Source of the DNA: Luteolibacter algae
GTDB taxonomy: Bacteria > Verrucomicrobiota > Verrucomicrobiia > Verrucomicrobiales > Akkermansiaceae
NCBI RefSeq assembly: GCF_042683045.1
Contig: NZ_JBHUIT010000002.1
Coordinates: 558,001-622,000, forward strand
Direction: 5' to 3'
Length of the DNA: 64,000 nucleotides
Both the position numbers and the translations under genes were made by a program. Each line of letters begins with the position of its first letter. Positions within the stretch are counted from its first letter, which is position 1. Below are positions 25,712-33,803 of this stretch, piece by piece. The notes beneath the pieces were generated by a model. The model ran no database searches. It saw only the letters and a program-made list of their open reading frames with translations, and had not been told where the DNA came from.

Positions 25712-27611
25712 TTTCAGAAATCTTGCGGATTAAATTCTGAAGGTTCTCAAATGCCTCGCCCCTCTCAGAGACGAATCGATTGAGAAACATTTTCTGGATA
25801 AGGTTGATCTCTCTGCTGTCGGTTTGAGCGAAGTCCGGCTGTATTAAAGTTGTCACGGCTCTAAATCGTTCCTTTGGCTTAAGTTTTTCGAATTCAGGAA
25901 TATTGTCGGAATCAGTGGCGAACTGCTTAATTAAAACCATTGCTGTGTCGGTGTCCCACAAAGCTGCCTCTGGGGTGTCGAAAGGAAGAAGGTGGAAATG
26001 GGTATTTGCAAATTTGATGAAGTTGATGCGCATTTCGCGTTTTGTATCCTCGTTCATATTCGAATTCTGACGGAACGAAATTTTAGAACCATATTGTTCC
26101 TTTATTAGTTCGTCAATATCGTCGCAGGTAGAGTCGATTCCAATGTTGTTCAATTCGATATTTTTCGTATTAAGCGCCTGATCCCCGTCGAAGACGTAGT
26201 GAACTCTTTGGGCGAATCGGTGATACTGCAAATTTGCGGCATCTTGTTTCATGTCACCGGTTCCGCCGGGGCTGTAGCTCACATGAAATCGGTTCGAAAA
26301 AGCTTCCCCTTCAGCGCTGATAACGGCGTCCAGCATCTGCTTTGCTAGGATGTCTTCCACATAGATCTGTGTCACATTTTCCGTCGGATGTCCGATAGAG
26401 TGAAATGCTTCATCTGGACTAATATTCTGGCGATGTTCTACTTTGCCATCGATATTGGCGTGCAAGACATGTATTGCTTTCTCAGGAAGATGGCGGACAA
26501 AAACAGGGGAGTGACTTGATATGACTACTTGCAAGAACTTCGAGGCAATCTGATCAAGGATAAAAACGAGTAGCCGTTCTTGGGCTCCCGGGTGAAGTGA
26601 AGTTTCTGGTTCATCAATGAGAAGCAATCGATTTGACGCTCCAGACATAATTTCGTGAACCATCTGTGCGACTGCGCTCTCGCCACTTCCGGCAAAGGCT
26701 TCGGAGTATGAACGAGCGTCTGTCCGGAAATAGGTAGATATTCCCCAACTGCCGTAAAATCGATGTTCTAAAATGTATCCGTGCGTGTATTTTCGCCCGA
26801 TTATGTAACTGATTGTTTCTAGCTCTTCGTTACTGAGGGCTACTCTTTGCTTGTGTTGATTGCAGCTTCTATGGGAGATTTCTTTTCCCTCAACCAACAC
26901 TTTTCTCAGCTTTTCAGATCTGTAGCGAATGAAGTCTTGGATTCTCGCTGCGCTTTTTCGCCCCAAGGCTCGTAAACTTTTCCAGTAGGCAAGATAAAGA
27001 ATCTTTTTTGTTAACTCTTCTGGTTCAGAATAATAAAAAGCGCGATCGAAAGCATTGAGTTGGGTCTTAAGGTTGAAATATTCCGACTGCATTTGTATCG
27101 CGGTATCTCGCGATTTATCCTCATTGAGTTGCATGCCATATGCAGCGATCGGACGACTTGGCTCCCAATAGTCAGGGTCTCCTGGTTTCAAGATGCGCAT
27201 TTTCACTACTTCGCGGGCTACGCCGCTCACGTCATGGTAGCCATACCAAAATGCCGCTTTTTCTTCAGTCGCCAGCCGGCGTTTTCGTTTCTGTGAAGTA
27301 CGAAGTTCTTCGACGATCGGATCAAGCGAAGTTCCGAACCACCATCGACCCGGGGATTTTCCACCTGGTGCGCCATAAAGTGCATGAAGGAGAGATGTTT
27401 TACCGCAACCGTTCTGCCCCACCACAACCGTCAACGGGAACAAAAACTCAACTCTCAAGCCTTTTTGAAAATTTTTGTAGTTGGAAAACTCGATGAAATC
27501 GATGAATTTCGTGAATTTTCCTCCCTTCACGAGGCCGGCTATCCTTGCGACAGCTAGATTAATTTTATTGGAATGATTCTCCATCGGGAAAGATGGAATC
27601 ATATTATCCAA
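25704..27611 (-). CDS. OLD-type AAA ATPase with TOPRIM nuclease domain
   Basis: A 635-residue ABC/SMC-like ATPase joined to a TOPRIM domain. Walker A is GQNGCGKTS (65-73), a signature-like GSGES lies near 308-312, Walker B is LLLIDEPETSLHPGAQ (329-344) and the switch His is in SSHSP (365-369). After this come an acidic VED (418-420) and DGD (475-477), matching the Glu and DxD metal ligands of TOPRIM in OLD/GajA nucleases. The last 150 residues are helical and unassigned. OLD proteins cut DNA and several act in phage defence. It is the first gene of a two-gene operon with a C5 methyltransferase (8-base overlap) and is AT-rich relative to its surroundings. Start codons at 27602 and 27584 are alternatives. 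Confidence 0.85.
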   Translation of the reverse strand: MDNMIPSFPMENHSNKINLAVARIAGLVKGGKFTKFIDFIEFSNYKNFQKGLRVEFLFPLTVVVGQNGCGKTSLLHALYGAPGGKSPGRWWFGTSLDPIVEELRTSQKRKRRLATEEKAAFWYGYHDVSGVAREVVKMRILKPGDPDYWEPSRPIAAYGMQLNEDKSRDTAIQMQSEYFNLKTQLNAFDRAFYYSEPEELTKKILYLAYWKSLRALGRKSAARIQDFIRYRSEKLRKVLVEGKEISHRSCNQHKQRVALSNEELETISYIIGRKYTHGYILEHRFYGSWGISTYFRTDARSYSEAFAGSGESAVAQMVHEIMSGASNRLLLIDEPETSLHPGAQERLLVFILDQIASKFLQVVISSHSPVFVRHLPEKAIHVLHANIDGKVEHRQNISPDEAFHSIGHPTENVTQIYVEDILAKQMLDAVISAEGEAFSNRFHVSYSPGGTGDMKQDAANLQYHRFAQRVHYVFDGDQALNTKNIELNNIGIDSTCDDIDELIKEQYGSKISFRQNSNMNEDTKREMRINFIKFANTHFHLLPFDTPEAALWDTDTAMVLIKQFATDSDNIPEFEKLKPKERFRAVTTLIQPDFAQTDSREINLIQKMFLNRFVSERGEAFENLQNLIRKISENA

Positions 27612-27654
27612 ATAAATATCACGAGCGAGAAATTTGTGGAGTTTTTCATTAAAG

Positions 27655-27683
27655 TTGCGAATGTAGAGGGTCGATTATAATCG
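27655..27683. promoter_or_regulatory. Palindromic -10 element between OLD operon and FAN1-like gene
   Basis: CGATTATAATCG at 27672-27683 is a perfect 12-bp palindrome, so a consensus TATAAT is present on both strands. TTGCGA at 27655-27660 could be a -35 box for the plus strand, though the 15-base spacing is short. It is the only consensus -10 in the 117-base divergent gap. Confidence 0.4.
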
Positions 27684-27728
27684 TATGATGAGCGGACTTT
27701 ATGAGGTTTTGAGACGGGAGTCCGATGG

Positions 27729-29951
27729 GTGCGCGATGATATGTTTGTAACTGTTCACTTGAACTTTAATGGCGCCGGGGGTAAGGGTTTTCCCCCAAGC
27801 GCTGTGGCTAGAAGTTTTCCCATCCTCCGACCTTTTTATTACCTCGATCATTTCGAGGAGATGCTGGCGTTTCTGGAGGGGAATTGTGCGGGTTTGTTTG
27901 GCGGGGAGGAGAGGGGATTCATCGCGGACTTCCGAGGGCTGGGAGTCGAGGCGCGGGCGATGGTGGTGCGGCTGGCGAACCGGTCGGGCTCGGTGTTCCG
28001 GGTTTCCTCGCTGAAATACAAGGAGCTGCCGGATGTGGCGGGGGTGTTGGCGGTATTACGGTCGGCAGGGTTCGTGAGGGAGCCGGGGCGGGCGGATGAG
28101 CGCGGCATCGTCGCGGTGCTGACGCGGCCTGAGATTGTGGATATTTTGAAGCCGATGAAGGGGCTTTCTTCGAAGACGAAGGGGGAACTGCTGGGCTTGG
28201 TGCAGGGTTGCGGGGATGGGGAAACGGGGGTGCTGGGCGATGAGTTGCTGGGCGGATTCATCGTGCAGGAGAGGGTGGAGACGCTGGAATTCCTGTTCTT
28301 CCTGTTTTTTGGAAAGCAGAGGCGTAACCTGCAGGCGCTGGCGCTGCGCGATCTGGGGATTGTGAAGACGCGGGCGGGGCAATCGTCGTTCGAAGTAAAG
28401 TTCCCCACGAGGGAGGCGGCGGTGAATTCGTTTTTCTACGCGAAACTTTCGGAGGCTATCTCCGTGGCGGATGGAGAGATGCTGGTGGAAATTGCGGCGG
28501 GGCTGGAGGATTGGCCGGTGGCAGGAGCCGGGGCTGGCGTGGATATGGAGCGCGATCGGGAGATCTGCCGGCTGGGTGCGCGGCTGGAGCAGGCGGGATT
28601 TCCCGGGGAGGCTTTGGGGGTTTACCGGAAGACTTCGGCGCATCCGGCGCGGGAGCGGGTTTGTCGGATTCTTGTTTCCCAAGGGAAGCCGGAGGAGGCG
28701 GAGCGGCTGCTGGAGGAGATGATTTCCTCGCCATCTTCCGATGAAGAGCTGCTGTTCGCGGAGGATTTCCACGCGCGGAAATTCGGCGGGCGTAAGGTGG
28801 GACGGCTTACGGGAATGTTGCGCTCGGCGCCGGTGATAGAGATCGATGAGGCTTTCCGGGATAGTGCGGAGGAAGCGGCGGCGAATCATTTCAGGAGGAA
28901 AAGGAAGCGAGCTTACCGGACGGAGAACCATTTGTGGGCTTCGCTCTTCGGCCTGCTTTTCTGGGAGGAGCTGCAGGGGGAAAACGGGGAGACGAAGCAC
29001 AATGAATTCGAGCACAGGCCGACGCAGCTGAGCGATGGAAGTTTTTTCCGGAAGAACGAGGCGGCGATCGAGGCACGGCTGGAGCTTTTGCAAACCGGTG
29101 CGGCGTTGGAATATCTGGAGGCGGTGGCAGGCGCACATTGCGGGAAGGCGAACGGGGTTTTCCGGTGGAGACGGGATACGATGGAGGTGATACGGGAGCT
29201 GTTGGCCCATGCTCCGCCGAGGGCGGTCGCGGCAGTGCTGCGGCGGATGGCGAAGAGGCCGGGGGAGACGATGATCGGTTACCCGGACCTGATGGTGGTG
29301 GGCGCGGAGGGCTTGCGTTTTGTGGAGGTGAAGGCGGAGGGTGATCAAATACGCAGGCACCAGCTGGTGCAGCTCCAGGCGCTGGAGGCGGCGGGCTTCC
29401 GGGTCGGGGTGGTGAGGGTGGAGTGGTTCGCCGATCCGGATCAGGAATATGTGGTGGTGGATATCGAGACCACAGGCGGTCGGGCGGCGCATCATCGCGT
29501 AACGGAGATCGGTGCGGTGAGGATACGCGGTGGAGAGGTGGTGGCGAAATACAGCACGCTGCTGAATCCGGAGCGCCGCATCCCGGGGAACATCACGCGC
29601 CTGACAGGCATTTCCGATTCGATGGTGGCGGGCGCACCGAAGTTCGAGGACGTGGCGGATGCCTTCCGGGACTTCGTGGGGAACGCGGTCTTCGTGGCAC
29701 ACAATGCGTCATTTGATTATGGATTTCTGAGGCAGGAGTTCGCGCGGATCGGTGAAGATTTCCGCAGGCCCACCTTGTGCACGGTGGTGGCGATGAGGAA
29801 ATTTTTCCCCGGTCTGCCGTCCTACAGTCTGGGGAAACTGACGGAGTATTTCCAGGTCCCGCTGGAGTCGCATCACCGGGCCTTGTGTGACGCCGAGGCT
29901 ACGGCGGAGTTGCTGAAGCTGATCAATGGAAAGCGGTTGGCAGGGAGGTAG
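27729..29951 (+). CDS. FAN1-like VRR-NUC nuclease fused to DEDDh 3'-5' exonuclease
   Basis: A 740-residue fusion. Residues about 36-120 resemble the FAN1 N-terminal region (HFEEML..., VVRLANRSGSVFRVSSLKY). A helical middle follows, then the VRR-NUC domain with GYPDLMVV and FVEVKAEGDQIRRHQ near 516-545, which carries the PD..ExK catalytic set of FAN1 5'-flap/crosslink-repair nucleases. From about 573 on is a DnaQ-like exonuclease: VVVDIETTG (Exo I), VAHNASFDYGFL (Exo II) and HHRALCDAEAT (Exo III), all acidic residues and His present. The start is GTG 27729, or ATG 27741. It is very GC-rich, unlike the divergent OLD operon. A role in crosslink or flap processing is inferred. Confidence 0.87.
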   Translation: MRDDMFVTVHLNFNGAGGKGFPPSAVARSFPILRPFYYLDHFEEMLAFLEGNCAGLFGGEERGFIADFRGLGVEARAMVVRLANRSGSVFRVSSLKYKELPDVAGVLAVLRSAGFVREPGRADERGIVAVLTRPEIVDILKPMKGLSSKTKGELLGLVQGCGDGETGVLGDELLGGFIVQERVETLEFLFFLFFGKQRRNLQALALRDLGIVKTRAGQSSFEVKFPTREAAVNSFFYAKLSEAISVADGEMLVEIAAGLEDWPVAGAGAGVDMERDREICRLGARLEQAGFPGEALGVYRKTSAHPARERVCRILVSQGKPEEAERLLEEMISSPSSDEELLFAEDFHARKFGGRKVGRLTGMLRSAPVIEIDEAFRDSAEEAAANHFRRKRKRAYRTENHLWASLFGLLFWEELQGENGETKHNEFEHRPTQLSDGSFFRKNEAAIEARLELLQTGAALEYLEAVAGAHCGKANGVFRWRRDTMEVIRELLAHAPPRAVAAVLRRMAKRPGETMIGYPDLMVVGAEGLRFVEVKAEGDQIRRHQLVQLQALEAAGFRVGVVRVEWFADPDQEYVVVDIETTGGRAAHHRVTEIGAVRIRGGEVVAKYSTLLNPERRIPGNITRLTGISDSMVAGAPKFEDVADAFRDFVGNAVFVAHNASFDYGFLRQEFARIGEDFRRPTLCTVVAMRKFFPGLPSYSLGKLTEYFQVPLESHHRALCDAEATAELLKLINGKRLAGR

Positions 29952-29978
29952 CGGTTGGCTGGCTTTTTGGACGCCGGA

Positions 29979-29998
29979 GCGGGCTGAAGGGCCGCGGT
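29979..29998. repeat. REP-like palindromic repeat, copy 2
   Basis: GCGGGCTGAAGGGCCGCGGT, 18 of 20 bases identical to the copy at 24621-24640 and in the same orientation. It sits in the convergent gap after the FAN1-like gene, so the two copies bracket the 5.3-kb methyltransferase/OLD/FAN1 block. Confidence 0.7.
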
Positions 29999-30065
29999 TC
30001 ATGCGGGGAATTTTGTTGCTTTTCGGAAGCTGTCTTCGCCTGTTTCCGGGGGTGCGGGAAAGGCT

Positions 30066-30725
30066 TCAGGAAAGCACGTGGAGGATGACCATCAGCGCAT
30101 GGCAGATACTTCCAGCTAGAACGAAAAGGTGCCAGATCGCGTGATTGTATTTTAACTTCTGCCAGGCGAAAAAGGCGACTCCGCCTGTGTAGCAAAGCCC
30201 GCCCGAAACCAATAAAACAAGCCCGCCTGTGGGCATGGCTTTGATCAGCGGGCCGAGAGCGACGACCACCAGCCAGCCCATGAAAATATAGAGCGCGGTG
30301 GAGATCCAGTGCTCGCGGTTTTTCCTCATCACGGATTTGATGATCACTCCGCACAACGCCATAGTCCAAACGATGGTTAGCAGCGTCCAACCCCAGGGAC
30401 CATGCAGGGTGACGAGCGCCAGGGGAGTGTAGGTGCCGGCGATCAGGAGATAGATTGCGGAGTGATCGATGATCTGGAGCGCCGACTTTGTCCTCGGTCC
30501 GCTGAAGGAATGGTAGAGGGTCGATGAAAGATAGAGTAGCACCAGCGTGCTACCGAAAACGGCACCGCCAATGGTGCGCCATGGATCGCCGATGGAAATT
30601 TTCAGCATAACGATCAGCGCGATGATGCTGAGCAGCAGGCCGACGGCGTGTGTGATGGCACCCGCGAGCTCTTCCGCGTGGGTTTCGCAGAGATCGGAGC
30701 GGGTTCTCGAGAGATTTGGGGGCAT
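30066..30725 (-). CDS. TrhA/hemolysin III family membrane protein
   Basis: A 219-residue protein of the PAQR/TrhA (YqfA, hemolysin III) family with seven hydrophobic helices. Hallmarks are EELAGAITHAVGLLLS at the start, SSTLYHSF and IDHSAIYLLIAGTYTPL in the middle, and WHLFVLAGSICHALMVI at the end; the conserved His and Asp residues could bind zinc. Family members influence membrane energetics and lipid homeostasis; the hemolysin name is historical. The start at 30725 (MPPNLSRTR) places the EELAG motif at the usual distance. Confidence 0.9.
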   Translation of the reverse strand: MPPNLSRTRSDLCETHAEELAGAITHAVGLLLSIIALIVMLKISIGDPWRTIGGAVFGSTLVLLYLSSTLYHSFSGPRTKSALQIIDHSAIYLLIAGTYTPLALVTLHGPWGWTLLTIVWTMALCGVIIKSVMRKNREHWISTALYIFMGWLVVVALGPLIKAMPTGGLVLLVSGGLCYTGGVAFFAWQKLKYNHAIWHLFVLAGSICHALMVILHVLS

Positions 30726-30977
30726 GCGTCTTCCGTAGAATAGCCGCGAACTGGATATTGGAAAATCGTTTCCAAAAGGTGTGAGAAAAATCTCCGGAAG
30801 GAGCGATCTAAACGGTTGCCGTGTGGACCGAGGTTCCAGGAGGTTCTTGATGGATTTTTCGGGGGAAATGAAAAGATTTCCGCAGGCTTCCGGCAGGAAG
30901 GAGGTGGCCCTTTTCTGATTCCTCCACCCATCGCTTGCCACCAGCAAGGCTTCTGGCATAAAACCCGCCCGAAAGCC

Positions 30978-33293
30978 ATGTCCGACTCCAAGCCAGAAAC
31001 TTCCTCCCAAGCCCATCTCGAACTCATTGCCCGGGAGACCGGCATCAAGCTCTCCTCGGTTGCCGCCACAGCCAAACTGCTAGCCGAAGGAGCTACGATT
31101 CCCTTCATCTCCCGCTATCGTAAGGAGGCGACCGGAGAGCTCGATGAGCTGCAAATCCAGACCATCCGGGACCGGATGATGCAGCTTGCGGAGCTGGATG
31201 CACGGCGGGCGACCATTCTGAAATCCTTGGAGGAGCGGAGTCTTTTGAGCGATGAGCTGAAAAAGAAGGTGCTTGCCGCATTGACGCTTTCCGCCTTGGA
31301 AGACGTCTTCGCGCCATACCGCCCGAAACGGCAAACCCGTGCCACCAAGGCGGTCGAGCGTGGTTTGACGCCGCTGGCAGACTACATTTTCGAAAACCAG
31401 GGCGCCGATCCCACAGAGGAAGCCGCCAAGTATGTCGATGCGGAAAAGGATGTGGCGAGCGTGGAAGATGCTCTGGCAGGTGCGCGTGACATCATTGCAG
31501 AGCGTGTAGCCGATGACGCGAACCTACGCGGCCAGGTCCGGAAAATTTACGAGGAGGAAGCCACGGTTTCCTCGAAAATCATGTATGGCAAAGAGGAGGA
31601 GGCGGATGCGGCAAAATACCGTGATTACTTTGAGTGGTCCGAGGCCTTCAAGACAATCCCTTCCCACCGGATGCTCGCGATCCGTCGCGGCGAAAAGGAA
31701 GCCATTCTTTTCATGCGCATCGAAGTGCCGCTGGAGCGCGTGACAAGGATTGCCGTAGCGGATTGGGTTTCCGGAAACGGTGCCTGCGCTGAGCAGGTCC
31801 GCCTGGCCGTGGAAGATGGCTGCAAGCGCCTCCTGATGCCATCCATGGAGACGGAGATGCGTCTTCTCGGCAAAAAACGTGCGGATGAAACCGCAATCCA
31901 GGTATTTGCAGACAATCTTCGTGAGCTGATGCTCGCCTCCCCGCTCGGGCGGAAACGCACTCTGGCGATTGATCCGGGCTTCCGCACCGGTTGTAAAACC
32001 GTCGTGCTGGATGCTCAGGGAAACCTGCTTCATCACACGGTCCTGCACTGCACGGCAGGCTCCCAAAATCAGGCTTATGAAGCGGCTCTGGAGCTGGCTG
32101 GCCTTTTGAAAAAATACCAGATCGAAGCGATCGCGATCGGCAACGGCACCGCTTCCCGCGAGACGGAGGCTTTTGTCAGAAAGCTCAAACTTCCCGCCTC
32201 GATCCAGGTGATCATGGTAAACGAAAGCGGTGCTTCCATTTACTCCGCCTCGGAGGCGGCACGTGAGGAATTTCCCAACGAGGATGTCACTGTGCGCGGC
32301 GCGGTATCCATCGGCCGTCGTCTCATGGACCCTCTTGCGGAACTCGTAAAGCTGGACCCGAAGGCCATCGGCGTAGGGCAATACCAGCACGATGTCGATC
32401 AGCGCGCTCTCAAAACCTCTCTTGATGGCACGGTTGAAAGCTGTGTGAACGGTGTCGGCGTGGAGCTCAATACCGCCTCGAAGCATCTCTTGGCCTATGT
32501 TTCCGGGCTGAGTAATTCACTCGCCGAGAACATCATTTCCTTCCGCACGGCAAACAGTGGATTCACTTCCCGCGCCCAGCTGAAGGAGGTCCCGCGGCTT
32601 GGTGAAAAAGCTTTCGAGCAAGCTGCCGGATTCCTGCGCATCCGTGATGCGGCCTATCCCCTGGACTCTTCGGCAGTCCATCCGGAGCGTTATGCGCTGG
32701 TCGAAAAAATGGCTGAGGATCTTGGCTGCGGGGTCGCGGATTTGATGCGGGATGATTCCCTGCGGAAGAAAATTGATCTGAAGAAATACATCTCCGAGGA
32801 GGTCGGATTGCCCACACTCCAGGACATTCTTTCAGAGCTTTCAAAGCCGGGTCGGGATCCGCGGAAAGCGTTTGAAATTTTCAATTTTGCCGAGGGCGTT
32901 GAAAAGCCGGAGCATCTCACAGTGGGAATGAAGCTACCGGGCATCGTGACCAATGTTACAGCCTTCGGAGCGTTCGTGGATGTCGGCGTGCACCAGGACG
33001 GCCTCGTCCACGTCAGCCATCTTTCCGATCAATTCGTGCGGGATGCGAGCGAGGTCGTGAAAGTCGGCCAGAAGGTCCAGGTGACAGTCATGGAAGTGGA
33101 TCTCAAGAGAAACCGGATTTCCCTTTCGATGAAGTCCCAGCCGGATTTCGAGCCACGCCAGCGCAATAGCAGCCCGGGCGGAAACGATCGCCGTCCGCAG
33201 CGCCAGAACAATGGTGGAGGAAACCGCAACCAGCAGCAGGCACCCGGCAACGATTGGTTTAGCCAAGCAATGGGCCAGGCGAAGAAAAGGTAG
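30978..33293 (+). CDS. tex: Tex family RNA-binding transcription accessory protein
   Basis: A 771-residue cytoplasmic protein of the Tex/Spt6-like family. N-terminal helical segment with GATIPFISRYRKEATGELDE, a YqgF-like RNase H fold (AIDPGFRTGCKTVVLD, residues about 332-450), helix-hairpin-helix repeats (GLSNSLAENIISFR..., GEKAFEQAAGFLRI), and a C-terminal S1 RNA-binding domain (VGMKLPGIVTNVTAFGAFVDVG). The tail is Asn/Gln/Arg-rich. Length and order are standard. Start 30978 (MSDSKPETS) was chosen because the preceding frame lacks conserved content. Confidence 0.95.
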   Translation: MSDSKPETSSQAHLELIARETGIKLSSVAATAKLLAEGATIPFISRYRKEATGELDELQIQTIRDRMMQLAELDARRATILKSLEERSLLSDELKKKVLAALTLSALEDVFAPYRPKRQTRATKAVERGLTPLADYIFENQGADPTEEAAKYVDAEKDVASVEDALAGARDIIAERVADDANLRGQVRKIYEEEATVSSKIMYGKEEEADAAKYRDYFEWSEAFKTIPSHRMLAIRRGEKEAILFMRIEVPLERVTRIAVADWVSGNGACAEQVRLAVEDGCKRLLMPSMETEMRLLGKKRADETAIQVFADNLRELMLASPLGRKRTLAIDPGFRTGCKTVVLDAQGNLLHHTVLHCTAGSQNQAYEAALELAGLLKKYQIEAIAIGNGTASRETEAFVRKLKLPASIQVIMVNESGASIYSASEAAREEFPNEDVTVRGAVSIGRRLMDPLAELVKLDPKAIGVGQYQHDVDQRALKTSLDGTVESCVNGVGVELNTASKHLLAYVSGLSNSLAENIISFRTANSGFTSRAQLKEVPRLGEKAFEQAAGFLRIRDAAYPLDSSAVHPERYALVEKMAEDLGCGVADLMRDDSLRKKIDLKKYISEEVGLPTLQDILSELSKPGRDPRKAFEIFNFAEGVEKPEHLTVGMKLPGIVTNVTAFGAFVDVGVHQDGLVHVSHLSDQFVRDASEVVKVGQKVQVTVMEVDLKRNRISLSMKSQPDFEPRQRNSSPGGNDRRPQRQNNGGGNRNQQQAPGNDWFSQAMGQAKKR

Positions 33294-33386
33294 CTGTTTT
33301 GGCGAGGATGAAGAGGCATCCTTTTCTACGAAAGCCACTTGCAACCACATCTGGACTTTGGCGTGGGTTCTGCCAATTTTCTGTTC

Positions 33387-33803
33387 ATGGCATTGCATTG
33401 TTCCATCACAAAGGTTCCACTGTTTTTCGTTTTAGGATGGATCGGATGCATGCTTGCTTCCCATGCCGCCGAGCCAAATTGGCCCATCCTAGAGTTCACC
33501 TCCGTGGCTTCCGGCGTTCCCCGGCCTGTGGACATCCAGAATGCAGCGGACGGAAGCAACAGATTGTTTCTCGTTGGTCAGGATGGGGAAATCCGAATTT
33601 TGAAAAACGGAGCCTTGCTGGAAACCCCGTTGCTCGATGTGGGTGACAGGATCGGCACCTACGCAGAGCAGGGTCTTCTGGGGCTAGCTTTTCCGCCAAA
33701 CTTCGCTGAGAAAAAGTGCTTCTATAATTTACTATTGCCGCATGGGGGACGGGGCCGCGGTAATCAGCCGTTTTCAGATGGGTTCCGATCCGGATGTCGC
33801 TGA
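33387..33803 (+). CDS. PQQ-type sugar dehydrogenase, N-terminal fragment (frameshifted)
   Basis: Signal peptide (MALHCSITKVPLFFVLGWIG, cleavage near SHAAEP) and the first blade of a GSDH/PQQ-dependent aldose dehydrogenase beta-propeller (SVASGVPRPVDIQNAADGSNRL..., EQGLLGLAFPPNF). The reading frame should continue into the gene at 33742: removing one T from the TTT run at 33728-33730 restores CFYNYYCRMGDGAAVISRF, a normal family sequence. After that point the frame encodes nonsense to 33803. Only a fragment is made unless the extra base is an assembly error. Confidence 0.82.
   Translation: MALHCSITKVPLFFVLGWIGCMLASHAAEPNWPILEFTSVASGVPRPVDIQNAADGSNRLFLVGQDGEIRILKNGALLETPLLDVGDRIGTYAEQGLLGLAFPPNFAEKKCFYNLLLPHGGRGRGNQPFSDGFRSGCR

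Noticed and set aside
28056..29702. 548-codon minus-strand open frame opposite the FAN1-like gene
   Set aside because: The GC-rich third positions of the real gene suppress stops on the other strand. The translation is Arg/Pro/His/Leu repeats without motifs.
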